Part shown: piece by piece, positions 1-6,403 of the stretch
Layout of the letters: each line of letters begins with the position of its first letter
Numbering within the stretch: position 1 is the stretch's first letter
NCBI GenBank assembly: GCA_004299665.1
Contig: SCQZ01000455.1
Location: 1 to 12,394, forward strand
DNA length: 12,394 nucleotides
Source of the DNA: Jatrophihabitans sp.
GTDB taxonomy: Bacteria > Actinomycetota > Actinomycetes > Mycobacteriales > Jatrophihabitantaceae
Reading direction: 5' to 3'
The notes under the pieces: model-generated
The model's database searches: none
Told to the model about the DNA's origin: nothing
The model's input: the letters and a program-made list of their open reading frames with translations, nothing else
Made by a program: the position numbers and the translations under genes

Positions 1-93
1 GCGGAAGGTGCCTCTCGATTCGGTGATCGCGGACTCTCGACAAGCCCACAATCCCTTACCGGGCAGGCACTTTCGCTCATCTACACGCCGACA

Positions 94-112
94 CCCCAAC
101 CCGATCTTGGGG
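94..112 (-). terminator. Possible terminator hairpin after the Uma2-family gene
   Basis: The arms CCCCAA (94-99) and TTGGGG (107-112) form a 6-bp perfect stem with a 7-nt loop, 8 nt beyond the stop codon of the minus-strand Uma2 gene. No T-tract follows on the minus strand, so this would be an actinobacterial-type terminator without a U-tail. The rest of bases 1-93 shows no gene I can support and looks less GC-rich than the coding regions. Confidence 0.4.
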
Positions 113-120
113 AATCCGGG

Positions 121-672
121 CTAAGGAACCAGCGTCCGCAGGTCGACAGTGACCTCGAACGGCCGCTCGATGCGCGCGACCTGCCCGGGCGTCCACGTTC
201 CGACCTCGCGGTAGGTGTCCCCGCCGGCGGGCAGTTCGTACACCGTCACACCCGCGGGATCGGTCTCGACCCGCCAGAAGTGACCGATGCCGGTGGCGGC
301 GTACTTCGCCGGCTTGAGAACGCGATCGGTCGTGATCGAGCCGGGTGAGACGACCTCGATCGCGACGAACACCTCGGCCGGCGCCAGCGGCCCGGTGAGC
401 CGCATCGCCGCGCGCTCGGCGACGACGAGGTCGGGGATGAGGTAGGACGCGCCGATGCGGACACCGAGCGGACCCAGCACCAGCAGCCCCGGCGGAAGCG
501 CGGCCTGCAGCGCCGCACGGACCTGCGCGCCGACGAACTCGTGCAGCCGGTCCGGGGAGGGACTCACCAGTAGCGACCCGTCGACGATCTCGTACCGCCG
601 CCAGTCCTCGACGTCGAGCGCCTCCAGGTCCGCGACGGTCCACACATCGCGCATCTGCAGTGTCGGCTGCAT
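121..672 (-). CDS. Uma2-family (DUF820) putative PD-(D/E)XK endonuclease
   Basis: The protein has 183 residues, a normal length for the Uma2/DUF820 family of predicted PD-(D/E)XK nuclease-fold proteins, which are often present in many copies in actinobacteria and cyanobacteria. An N-terminal helix-rich part (WTVADLEALD, YEIVDGSLLVSPSP) precedes the nuclease core. The likely active-site residues are D81 in LIPDLVV, E106 in AIEVVSP, and the D116...K120/K123-Y124 segment, which matches the family pattern EVxSPxxxxxDxxxKxxxY. The following GIGHFWRVE matches the usual G-x-x-x-(Y/F)W strand. The ATG at 672 is chosen because GAGGTGGGG lies just upstream; a second in-frame ATG lies six codons later (654). 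The open frame continues far upstream, but that part is antisense shadow of the nnr gene. The biological role of Uma2 proteins is not established; nuclease activity here is inferred from the fold. It lies where many actinobacteria have alr after nnr, and terminator-like structures flank it on both sides, so it is probably transcribed alone. Confidence 0.85.
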   Translation of the reverse strand: MQPTLQMRDVWTVADLEALDVEDWRRYEIVDGSLLVSPSPDRLHEFVGAQVRAALQAALPPGLLVLGPLGVRIGASYLIPDLVVAERAAMRLTGPLAPAEVFVAIEVVSPGSITTDRVLKPAKYAATGIGHFWRVETDPAGVTVYELPAGGDTYREVGTWTPGQVARIERPFEVTVDLRTLVP

Positions 673-726
673 GCTGATCCCCACCTCGCTCCCTGTCCCA
701 GTGTGCAGTGCATCACCCCACTGTGG

Positions 727-769
727 CCACACCGACCGCCCGGCGGTCCGGCTCAGCGGCGGTGTGTGG
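727..769 (-). terminator. Probable terminator hairpin downstream of nnr
   Basis: The arms 727-732 (CCACAC) and 764-769 (GTGTGG), stacked on 735-740 (ACCGCC) and 758-763 (GGCGGT), give 12 base pairs with a 2-nt bulge, starting 19 nt after the nnr stop. A competing shorter palindrome, GACCGCC/GGCGGTC, lies inside it at 734-748. There is no U-tract. The position between two same-strand genes fits a terminator separating nnr from the Uma2 gene. Confidence 0.45.
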
Positions 770-788
770 ACGACACGCGGGCTGTGGA

Positions 789-2195
789 TCAGCGCGCCAG
801 GGTGGCGGTGGCCCGTGGTATCGCGGCGAGGACGTCCGTCGCGGACGGGGGGCCGGCCGCGGCGGCCTGCTGGCCCGCGACGCCGTGCACGAACGCGCCG
901 GTCGCGGCGGCGAGGGCCGGTTCCAGGCCACCGGCCAGCAGCGCCCCGACCAGGCCGCTGAGGACGTCGCCGCTGCCCGCCGTTCCCAGCCAGGGCGTAC
1001 CGGTCGGGTTCAGGTAGGCGGTGCCGTCCGGTGCCGCGACGACGGTCACGTCGCCCTTGAGCAGCACGATCGCCCCGATCCCGGCGGCGGCGCGGCGTGC
1101 GGCGCCCAGGCGGTCGGGCCCGACCTCGCCCGCGAGCCGGGCGAACTCGTGGTCGTGCGGGGTGAGCACGGTCGGCGCCGCGCGCTCGCGGACCAGGCCG
1201 GGATCGGACGCGATCATCGTGATCGCGTCCGCGTCCGCGATCACGGGGACGTCGGTGGCAAGCACCCCGCGCAGCAGGTCGTGAGCCGCGCCGTCGGTTC
1301 CCAGCCCCGGACCGACCACCCACGCCTGAACCTGCACCTGTCCCGGCAGCGCCCCCGGATGCACCACGACCTCCGGGTAGCGCGCCCGGACCGGCTCCGG
1401 CGCCCGGCCCAGGTAGCGCACCAGGCCGGCGCCGCCGTGGACGGCGGCGCCGGTGGCGAGCACCCCGGCGCCGGCGTACTGCTCGCAGCCGGCAACCACC
1501 CCGACGACGCCCCGGGTGTACTTGTCGTCATGTGCCCCGGGCCGTGGCAGCAGCCCGGCCGCGTCCGCCGCCTCCAGGACGTGCGCATGGGCGGCCGGCA
1601 GGTCCAGCCCGATGTCCACGAGCCGCACCTGCCCCGCCGCCACCGCCCCGTCACCGGCGACGATCCCGGTCTTGAGCGCCCCGAAGGTCACGGTGACATC
1701 GGCGCGCACGGCGCGCCCGCCGGACGCCCCGGCGTCGGCGTCCACCCCCGACGGCACGTCCACGGCGACGGTCCGGTACCCCTGCGCGGCGGCGGCGAGG
1801 TCGGCCGCCCGCCCCGTCAGCCCGGCCCGCCCGCCGATGCCGAACATGCCGTCGACGACCAGGTCGGCCCCGTCCGGAACGGCGCCGCCGACCCGGCCCC
1901 CGGCCCGCAGCAGCGCGGCCAGCCCGGCCCCGTGCACGCGGCCGGCGTCCACGGGGACGGCCGTCACCCGCGCGCCACGCCGGGCCAGTCGCGCCCCCGC
2001 GAACAGCGCGTCACCGCCGTTGTTGCCGCCCCCGACGAGCAGGGCGACACGCGCGCCGTAGACCCCGTCGAGCAGGTCCGCGCACTGCACCGACAGCGCG
2101 TGCGCGGCGCGCTGCATCAGCGCGCCCTCGGGCAGCCGGGCCAGCAGCACCTGCTCCGCGGCGCGGATCTGCGCGACCGGGTACACGCCGCGCAT
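789..2195 (-). CDS. nnr: Bifunctional NAD(P)H-hydrate epimerase / ADP-dependent NAD(P)HX dehydratase
   Basis: The protein has 468 residues and fuses both domains of the NAD(P)HX repair system. The N-terminal YjeF_N epimerase domain (about 1-210) interconverts R and S forms of hydrated NAD(P)H; it shows GGGNNGGD (55-62), VDGMFGIGGR (114-123), VDVPSGVDAD (145-154) and the ADVTVTFGALKTG segment (165-177). The C-terminal ribokinase-like dehydratase domain (about 220-468) uses ADP to convert S-NAD(P)HX back to NAD(P)H; it shows DKYTRG (224-229), WVVGPGLG (292-299), DADA (321-324), LTPHDHEF (344-351) and GTPWLGTAGSGDVLSG (399-414), with D410 the expected catalytic aspartate. The ATG shares one base with the acpS stop (TGATG), so the two are probably translationally coupled. 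The order acpS-nnr is typical of actinobacteria. The epimerase motif has NNGGDA where NNGGDG is usual, a mild deviation. Confidence 0.95.
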   Translation of the reverse strand: MRGVYPVAQIRAAEQVLLARLPEGALMQRAAHALSVQCADLLDGVYGARVALLVGGGNNGGDALFAGARLARRGARVTAVPVDAGRVHGAGLAALLRAGGRVGGAVPDGADLVVDGMFGIGGRAGLTGRAADLAAAAQGYRTVAVDVPSGVDADAGASGGRAVRADVTVTFGALKTGIVAGDGAVAAGQVRLVDIGLDLPAAHAHVLEAADAAGLLPRPGAHDDKYTRGVVGVVAGCEQYAGAGVLATGAAVHGGAGLVRYLGRAPEPVRARYPEVVVHPGALPGQVQVQAWVVGPGLGTDGAAHDLLRGVLATDVPVIADADAITMIASDPGLVRERAAPTVLTPHDHEFARLAGEVGPDRLGAARRAAAGIGAIVLLKGDVTVVAAPDGTAYLNPTGTPWLGTAGSGDVLSGLVGALLAGGLEPALAAATGAFVHGVAGQQAAAAGPPSATDVLAAIPRATATLAR

Positions 2196-2569
2196 CAGCG
2201 CAGCGCCTCCGCGACCACCGTGGCGGTGGCGATGCCGCCGTCGTGCGCGAGCGAGACGTGCCAGTGCGTGACGCCCAGGTGCGCCGCGCGGGCGGCCACC
2301 GTTCCGCTCACCCGCAGCGACGGCCGGCCCGCGTCGTCGACGACCACCTCGGCATCGGTCCACGCCATCCCCCCGCCGCCCCCGAGCGCCTTTGCCGCGG
2401 CCTCCTTCGCGGCGAACCGCGCCGCGAGGGACTCGGCCGAGCGGGCCTGCCCCGAGGGCCGCAGCGCCTCGGCGCCGGTGAACAGCCGCGCCACCATCGC
2501 GGGGGTCCGTTCCAGGCTGTGCCGGAAGCGCGCCACGTCGACGACGTCGACTCCCAGCCCGACGATCAC
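2195..2569 (-). CDS. acpS: Holo-[acyl-carrier-protein] synthase
   Basis: The protein has 124 residues, normal for AcpS. It transfers the 4'-phosphopantetheine of CoA to a serine of apo-ACP, activating it for fatty acid synthesis in the cytoplasm. The N-terminus shows the family signature GLGVDVVDVARF (4-15), where D8 is the expected magnesium ligand. The second signature is RFAAKEAAAKALG (51-63), with E56 as the other metal ligand. The C-terminus HVSLAHDGGIATATVVAEA is also typical. The start is a GTG at 2569, 14 nt after the reductase stop, because no ATG lies near the conserved N-terminus and the family begins at this point (MIxGxGxDxxxxxRF). No good Shine-Dalgarno is visible, so translation may depend on coupling to the upstream gene. 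It overlaps nnr by one base. Confidence 0.95.
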   Translation of the reverse strand: MIVGLGVDVVDVARFRHSLERTPAMVARLFTGAEALRPSGQARSAESLAARFAAKEAAAKALGGGGGMAWTDAEVVVDDAGRPSLRVSGTVAARAAHLGVTHWHVSLAHDGGIATATVVAEALR

Positions 2570-2583
2570 CGCACCGGCCCGGG

Positions 2584-3660
2584 TCAGTCGGTACCGCCAC
2601 CGGACGCCGCGACGCTCGCCGTCGTCGGCGTCCCGCCGTCCACGGGGGCGTAGTCGGACAGGTGCCCGGGGAACGCGGACACCCGGGGGTTCAGGTACGC
2701 GGCCACGTTGTTGACCGCGGTGGCGACCTCGCCGAAGCCGGTCGCGATGAGCTTGACCTTGCCGTCGTAGTCGACGATGTCGCCGGCGGCGTAGACGCCG
2801 GGCACGCTGGTGCGACCCTGCGTGTCGACGACTATCTGGCGCTTGCGGATCTCGATGCCCCATTCCATGAGGGGCCCCAGGTTCGCGGTGAACCCGAGGG
2901 CGGCGACGAGGCGGTCGCACGGCAGCGTCACCCGTTCGCCCTTGACGTCGACCTCCACCTCCGCGACGTTCGGCTCGCCGCGCACGTCGGCGATCTGGGC
3001 GTCGGTGATGATGCGCACCGACGACTTCTTGAGCAGTTCCACCGAGTGCGGGTGCCCGCGGAACTCCGCGCGCCGGTGCACGATCGTCACCGACCTGCCC
3101 AGCGGTTCGAGCATCAGCGACCAGTCCAGCGCCGAGTCGCCGCCACCGACGACGACGATGTCCTGCCCGGCGTAGACCGAAGGGTCGGGGACGAAGTGCG
3201 CGAGCCCGCGGCCGAGGTAGTCGCCGCCGGCCGGCAGCGGACGGGGCGTGAACGTCCCGATGCCGCCGGTAATGACGATGGCGCGGCACTCGATCCGCAC
3301 CCCGCGCGAGGTCGTGACCGCGAACCGCGCGCCCGGGACGCCGTCCGCACCGTCGTCCTCGCCGAGGATCCGTTCCAGGTCGACGGCCTGGTGGCCGAGG
3401 AGGTACGTCGGGTGGTGCGGCGCGGCCTGCTTGAGCAACTCCTCGACCAGTTCGCGGCCCCGGATCGCCGGGAAACCGGCAACGTCGAAGATCGCCTTCT
3501 CCGGATACATCGCGGTGATCTGGCCGCCCGGCTCCTCCAGCGAGTCCAGGACGACGGTCGACAGCGTGCGCACGCCGGCGTAGTACGCGCCGAACAGGCC
3601 GACCGGGCCGGCGCCGACGATCAGCAGGTCGACCGAGACAGTGCCTGAGGCGTCGCTCAC
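2584..3660 (-). CDS. Ferredoxin/flavodoxin-NADP(+) reductase, thioredoxin-reductase-like (YumC type)
   Basis: The protein has 358 residues with two Rossmann-type domains. The FAD site is IVGAGPVGLFGAYYAG (14-29, GxGxxG at 16-21) and the acidic end of that fold is LDS/EEPGGQ (38-47). The NAD(P)H site is VVVGGGDSALDW (169-180) followed by VHRRAEFRGH (194-203), whose arginines favour NADPH. The second FAD motif is VYAAGDI (289-295). The CxxC redox pair of true thioredoxin reductase is absent: the stretch before GGGDSA has no cysteine. This, with the aromatic FAD-side motifs, points to the YumC/TrxR-like ferredoxin-NADP reductase family (EC 1.18.1.2), a flavoprotein that shuttles electrons between NADPH and ferredoxin or flavodoxin. 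The GTG at 3660 is preferred because a TAGGCT -10 box lies 7 nt upstream, implying a leaderless mRNA; GTGs at 3690 and 3693 would fall outside such a transcript. It lies between glmS and acpS, where it is not part of the usual core order. Confidence 0.88.
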   Translation of the reverse strand: MSDASGTVSVDLLIVGAGPVGLFGAYYAGVRTLSTVVLDSLEEPGGQITAMYPEKAIFDVAGFPAIRGRELVEELLKQAAPHHPTYLLGHQAVDLERILGEDDGADGVPGARFAVTTSRGVRIECRAIVITGGIGTFTPRPLPAGGDYLGRGLAHFVPDPSVYAGQDIVVVGGGDSALDWSLMLEPLGRSVTIVHRRAEFRGHPHSVELLKKSSVRIITDAQIADVRGEPNVAEVEVDVKGERVTLPCDRLVAALGFTANLGPLMEWGIEIRKRQIVVDTQGRTSVPGVYAAGDIVDYDGKVKLIATGFGEVATAVNNVAAYLNPRVSAFPGHLSDYAPVDGGTPTTASVAASGGGTD

Positions 3661-3667
3661 ACCCGGC

Positions 3668-3673
3668 AGCCTA
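3668..3673 (-). promoter_or_regulatory. -10 box for the reductase gene (leaderless start)
   Basis: Minus-strand TAGGCT fits the actinobacterial TANNNT -10 consensus and ends 7 nt before the GTG at 3660. This spacing puts the transcription start on or next to the start codon. No good -35 box is seen; its expected place overlaps the inverted repeat at 3691-3706. Confidence 0.55.
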
Positions 3674-3685
3674 ACGCCCGGCCGC

Positions 3686-3708
3686 GGCACCACCGTGACG
3701 ACGGTGCC
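3686..3708 (-). promoter_or_regulatory. Inverted repeat between glmS and the reductase (terminator or operator)
   Basis: CACCGT (3691-3696) and ACGGTG (3701-3706) are perfect inverted arms around the spacer GACG. On the minus strand the repeat can extend to GGC/GCC with a 3-nt bulge. It begins 9 nt after the glmS stop and ends just where the -35 of the reductase promoter should be. It could be a glmS terminator without a U-tail or a dyad operator for the reductase; the sequence does not decide between them. Confidence 0.4.
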
Positions 3709-3717
3709 CGACCTCCG

Positions 3718-5565
3718 TCACTCGACCGTGACGGACTTGGCGAGGTTGCGCGGCTTGTCGATGTCGTACCCGCGCGCCTGCGCGATCTCCGCGGCGAGCA
3801 CCTGCAGTGGCACGGTGGCGACCAGCGGAGAGGCCAGCGTCGGCGTGGCCGGGACCTCGATCAGGTGGTCCGCGTGCTCGCGGGCCGCCACGTCCCCCGC
3901 CTCGGCGACAACGATCGTGCGGGCGCCGCGCGCCTTGATCTCGGCGATGTTGCTGCCGACCTTCTGGTGCAGGACCGAGCGCGCCGTCGGCGACGGCATG
4001 ATCACCACGACGGGCAGGCCGTCCTCGATCAGGGCGATCGGGCCGTGCTTGAGCTCACCGGCCGGAAATCCCTCGGCGTGCATGTAGGCGAGTTCCTTCA
4101 GCTTCAGCGCGCCCTCGAGGGCCACCGGGTAGCCGACGTGCCGGCCCAGGAACAGCACCGCCTTGGACGCCGCGATCTCGCGGGCCACCGCACGGACCGG
4201 ATCCAGGTCGGCCAGCACCTCGGCGATCTTGTCCGGCACCGCGGCCAGCGCGTCGAACTCGCGGCCGATCTCGTCGCCGTACTTGGTGCCGCGCGCCTGG
4301 GCGATCGCGAGTCCCACGAGTTCGACGGCGGCGACCTGCGCGAGGAACGCCTTCGTCGATGCCACCCCGATCTCGGGTCCGGCGTGGGTGTAGAGCACCG
4401 CGTCGGACTCGCGCGGGATCTGGGCGCCGTTCGTGTTGCAGATGGCCAGCACCCGGGCCCGCTGGTCGCGCGCGTACCGCAGCGCCTCCAGGGTGTCGGC
4501 CGTCTCGCCGGACTGGCTGATGGCGACGACGAGCGTCTGCCGGTCGAGCACCGGGTCCCGGTAGCGGAACTCGGAGGCGAGTTCCACCTCCACCGGGACG
4601 CGGGTCCAGTGCTCGATCGCCTGCTTGCCGATCAGCCCCGCGTGGAACGAGGACCCGCAGGCGACGACGAAGACCTTGTCGATCTCGCGGAGTTCCTGGA
4701 CGTCCACCCGCTGCTCGTCCAGCACGATGTGCCCGTCGACGAGGTGGCCGCGCAGCGTGTCCGCCACCGCGCCCGGCTGCTCGTCGATCTCCTTGAGCAT
4801 GAAGTAGTCGTAGCCGCCCTTCTCGGCGGCCGACAGGTCCCACCCGACGTGGTAGGCGCGCCCGTGGGCCGGCGCGCCGTCGAAGTCGGTGACCGTGTAG
4901 CCGCCGCGGCGCAGTTCGACGACCTGGTCCTGGCCGAGTTCGACGGCCTCGCGGGTGAACTCGATGAAGGCCGCGACGTCGCTGCCGAGGAACATCTCCC
5001 CGTCCCCGACGCCGAGGACCAGCGGCGAGTTGCGGCGGGCAGCGACCACGACGTCCGGATCGTCGCGATCGAGCACCACCAGGGTGAACGACCCGGCCAG
5101 GCGCCGGCACACCGCCCGCACCGCATCGGCGAGCGATGCCGCCCCGCCGCGCAGTTGCGCCGCGACCAGGTGGGCCACCGCCTCGCTGTCCGTCTCGCTG
5201 CGGAACTCGGTCCCCTGCGCCTCCAGCTCCCGGCGCAGTTCGCGGAAGTTCTCGATGATCCCGTTGTGGACGACGGCCACCCGGCCGTCCCCGCTGACGT
5301 GCGGGTGGGCGTTGCGGTCCGTCGGCGCGCCGTGCGTCGCCCACCGGGTGTGGCCCATCCCGGTGGTTCCGGTGATCGTCTGGTGGGCGAGCTCCTTGTC
5401 CAGGTTCTCGATCCGGCCGGCCTTCTTCGCCGTCCGCAGCCCGCCCACGGGATCGATCACCGCGACGCCCGCGGAGTCGTAGCCGCGGTACTCGAGCCGC
5501 CGCAGCCCGTCCACCACGACCTCGAGCGCCGGTCGCGGCCCGACGTACCCGACGATGCCGCACAT
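3718..5565 (-). CDS. glmS: Glutamine--fructose-6-phosphate aminotransferase (isomerizing)
   Basis: The protein has 615 residues, full length for GlmS. It makes glucosamine-6-phosphate from fructose-6-phosphate and glutamine, the first committed step to UDP-GlcNAc. Processing of the initiator Met would expose the N-terminal nucleophile C2 (CGIVGYVG). The glutaminase domain (about 2-240) shows YRGYDSAG (27-34), HTRWATHGAPTDRNAHPH (72-89) and the NGIIEN loop (101-106). Two SIS domains follow: the first with VACGSSFHAG (301-310) and ISQSGETADT (349-358), the second around 460-600 with the ELKHGPIALI segment (504-513). The C-terminal tail DKPRNLAKSVTVE is the classic one that shuttles between sites. 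GGAGGG at 5573-5578 lies 7 nt before the ATG. The upstream region holds one AT-richer patch (5582-5593) that may carry the promoter. No glmS ribozyme is present, as expected outside Firmicutes. Confidence 0.98.
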   Translation of the reverse strand: MCGIVGYVGPRPALEVVVDGLRRLEYRGYDSAGVAVIDPVGGLRTAKKAGRIENLDKELAHQTITGTTGMGHTRWATHGAPTDRNAHPHVSGDGRVAVVHNGIIENFRELRRELEAQGTEFRSETDSEAVAHLVAAQLRGGAASLADAVRAVCRRLAGSFTLVVLDRDDPDVVVAARRNSPLVLGVGDGEMFLGSDVAAFIEFTREAVELGQDQVVELRRGGYTVTDFDGAPAHGRAYHVGWDLSAAEKGGYDYFMLKEIDEQPGAVADTLRGHLVDGHIVLDEQRVDVQELREIDKVFVVACGSSFHAGLIGKQAIEHWTRVPVEVELASEFRYRDPVLDRQTLVVAISQSGETADTLEALRYARDQRARVLAICNTNGAQIPRESDAVLYTHAGPEIGVASTKAFLAQVAAVELVGLAIAQARGTKYGDEIGREFDALAAVPDKIAEVLADLDPVRAVAREIAASKAVLFLGRHVGYPVALEGALKLKELAYMHAEGFPAGELKHGPIALIEDGLPVVVIMPSPTARSVLHQKVGSNIAEIKARGARTIVVAEAGDVAAREHADHLIEVPATPTLASPLVATVPLQVLAAEIAQARGYDIDKPRNLAKSVTVE

Positions 5566-5572
5566 CTAGTCG

Positions 5573-5578
5573 CCCTCC
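5573..5578 (-). promoter_or_regulatory. glmS ribosome binding site
   Basis: Minus-strand GGAGGG is separated from the glmS ATG by 7 nt. It is one of the few strong Shine-Dalgarno sites in the window, in contrast to the leaderless-looking starts of several neighbours. Confidence 0.7.
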
Positions 5579-5616
5579 GCACAATTGCCATTACCGCGAG
5601 GGCTCATCGCCGGTCC

Positions 5617-5671
5617 GCTCTGCTGCTCGCCCACGTCGTTCGCTGCGATGCTCGCGCACACGGGGCAGAGC
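5617..5671 (-). terminator. Long structured hairpin after the membrane-protein gene
   Basis: The element abuts the stop codon at 5672-5674. Read on the minus strand, GCTCTGC (5665-5671) pairs with GCAGAGC (5617-5623). Inside, 5658-5664 pairs with 5630-5636 (two G-U wobbles), and a GCGA/TCGC mini-stem (5645-5655) caps it; 5624-5629 bulges out. There is no U-tract. It probably terminates transcription before glmS, but the layered palindrome also looks like a dispersed REP-type element. Confidence 0.45.
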
Positions 5672-6319
5672 CTACGGGAGCGGCGGTGCCGGCGTCGGTG
5701 ACGCGGACGGCGTCGGCGAGGGCGACGGCGTGGCCGGGGCACCGGTGGACCCGCTCGGCGACGGCGACGGCGCCGGGACCGTGGAGCTGACCGGCGGGGC
5801 GGTGACGGTGACCGTCGGTGTGACGGTGACGACGTGGGCGGTGATCGTCACGGTCGGCGTGGGCAGCGCGGGTGCGGGAACGCCGTGCGCCTGCGGGCGG
5901 GCGTCGGCACCGAACACCGTCGTGCCGGTGCCGGGCGAGTCGTGCACGAGGTTCGACAGTGGCCGCCCCGCGGCGAGTTCGACGACGGTGACGACGCCGA
6001 GCACGCCGACGAACACGGCGGCACACGTACCGAGGACCCACCGGCCCCGTGCCGGGACGGCGGCGCGGACGCGGCTGCCCGTCTGGCGCAGCGAGTGCGA
6101 GTACACCGCGTTGCCGAGCACCGACAGGACGCTCGCGACGGCGGCGCCGATCACGGTGCCGCTGACCCCCAGGTAGGACGCGGCCACGGTGGCCGTGACG
6201 GCGGCGAGGGCGCTGGCGACCAGCTGGGTGCTCGACAGCCCCACCCGGCCCAGCGGGGAGCGGCGGGCTTCCCCCTCGGCCTGCGGCGCCTCGCTGCGGG
6301 CCGCCGCGTTCGCCGTCAT
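5672..6319 (-). CDS. Hypothetical membrane protein with Thr/Val- and Pro/Ser-rich C-terminal tail
   Basis: The protein has 215 residues, and I do not recognise a function. A charged, Ala/Glu-rich N-terminus (1-30) leads into a small-residue hydrophobic segment (about 32-75) containing SYLGVSGTVIGAAVASVLS and ending in YSHSLRQTGSR. Similar glycine/alanine-rich 'GVxGTVIGAAxxSVxS...YxHSLRxT' stretches recur in uncharacterised actinobacterial membrane proteins, from memory. A clear membrane segment follows at about 94-116 (WVLGTCAAVFVGVLGVVTVVEL). The remaining ~95 residues are low complexity: alternating Thr/Val (155-173), then Pro/Ser/Thr/Ala to the end, which resembles an extended wall-spanning or surface tail. 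The start at 6319 is supported by a TTGAAA-17-GACACT promoter ending 7 nt upstream; the frame extends 45 codons further but would overlap the divergent MBL gene. There is no LPXTG motif. A cell-envelope role is plausible but inferred only from topology. Confidence 0.7.
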   Translation of the reverse strand: MTANAAARSEAPQAEGEARRSPLGRVGLSSTQLVASALAAVTATVAASYLGVSGTVIGAAVASVLSVLGNAVYSHSLRQTGSRVRAAVPARGRWVLGTCAAVFVGVLGVVTVVELAAGRPLSNLVHDSPGTGTTVFGADARPQAHGVPAPALPTPTVTITAHVVTVTPTVTVTAPPVSSTVPAPSPSPSGSTGAPATPSPSPTPSASPTPAPPLP

Positions 6320-6326
6320 GACCCTC

Positions 6327-6355
6327 AGTGTCCCGGCGGCCGTAAACGCTTTCAA
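6327..6355 (-). promoter_or_regulatory. Promoter of the membrane-protein gene with LacI-like operator
   Basis: The minus strand has TTGAAA (6350-6355), a 17-bp spacer and GACACT (6327-6332), ending 7 nt before the ATG at 6319. Overlapping the -35, TGAAAGCGTTTACG (6341-6354) resembles the LacI-family/cre operator pattern TGxAAxCGxTxxC. Regulation by a LacI-type protein is inference; no such regulator is in the window. Confidence 0.5.
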
Positions 6356-6391
6356 GATTGCCTCACCGCCGGCACAGCGACGGCCGGGCGA

Positions 6392-6397
6392 TAGCGT
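6392..6397 (+). promoter_or_regulatory. -10 box of the MBL-fold gene (leaderless start)
   Basis: TAGCGT matches TANNNT and ends 6 nt before the ATG at 6404, as expected for a leaderless mRNA. No Shine-Dalgarno sequence lies between them and no clear -35 box is visible. Confidence 0.5.
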
Positions 6398-6403
6398 GCA
6401 GCC

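Noticed and set aside
673..1323. N-terminal extension of the Uma2 frame to 400 codons
   Set aside because: The extra 217 codons overlap nnr out of frame and are Arg/Gly-rich; the family N-terminus and a Shine-Dalgarno site place the start at 672.
708..2714. Long plus-strand open frame of 668 codons over nnr and acpS
   Set aside because: It is antisense to two well-recognised genes, its translation is Arg/Gly/His/Pro-rich with no family motifs, and long mirror frames are expected in sequence this GC-rich.
2584..3660. Thioredoxin reductase (trxB) assignment
   Set aside because: The CxxC redox motif in the NADPH domain is missing, which fits the YumC-type ferredoxin-NADP reductase instead.
5566..5671. 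glmS ribozyme/riboswitch upstream of glmS
   Set aside because: The gap is too short and shows no match to the ribozyme core; that element is known from Firmicutes and relatives.
3865..5790. Plus-strand open frame of 641 codons opposite glmS, and a similar 406-codon frame opposite glmM and rpsI at 7793-9013
   Set aside because: Both are antisense shadows of full-length conserved enzymes with no recognisable domain, biased composition and no ribosome site or promoter.
5675..5880. Tandem-repeat-like DNA (GGCGACGGCG and GTGACGGTGAC units)
   Set aside because: This is explained by the Pro/Ser and Thr/Val low-complexity coding of the membrane protein tail; units are irregular and do not suggest an independent repeat element.
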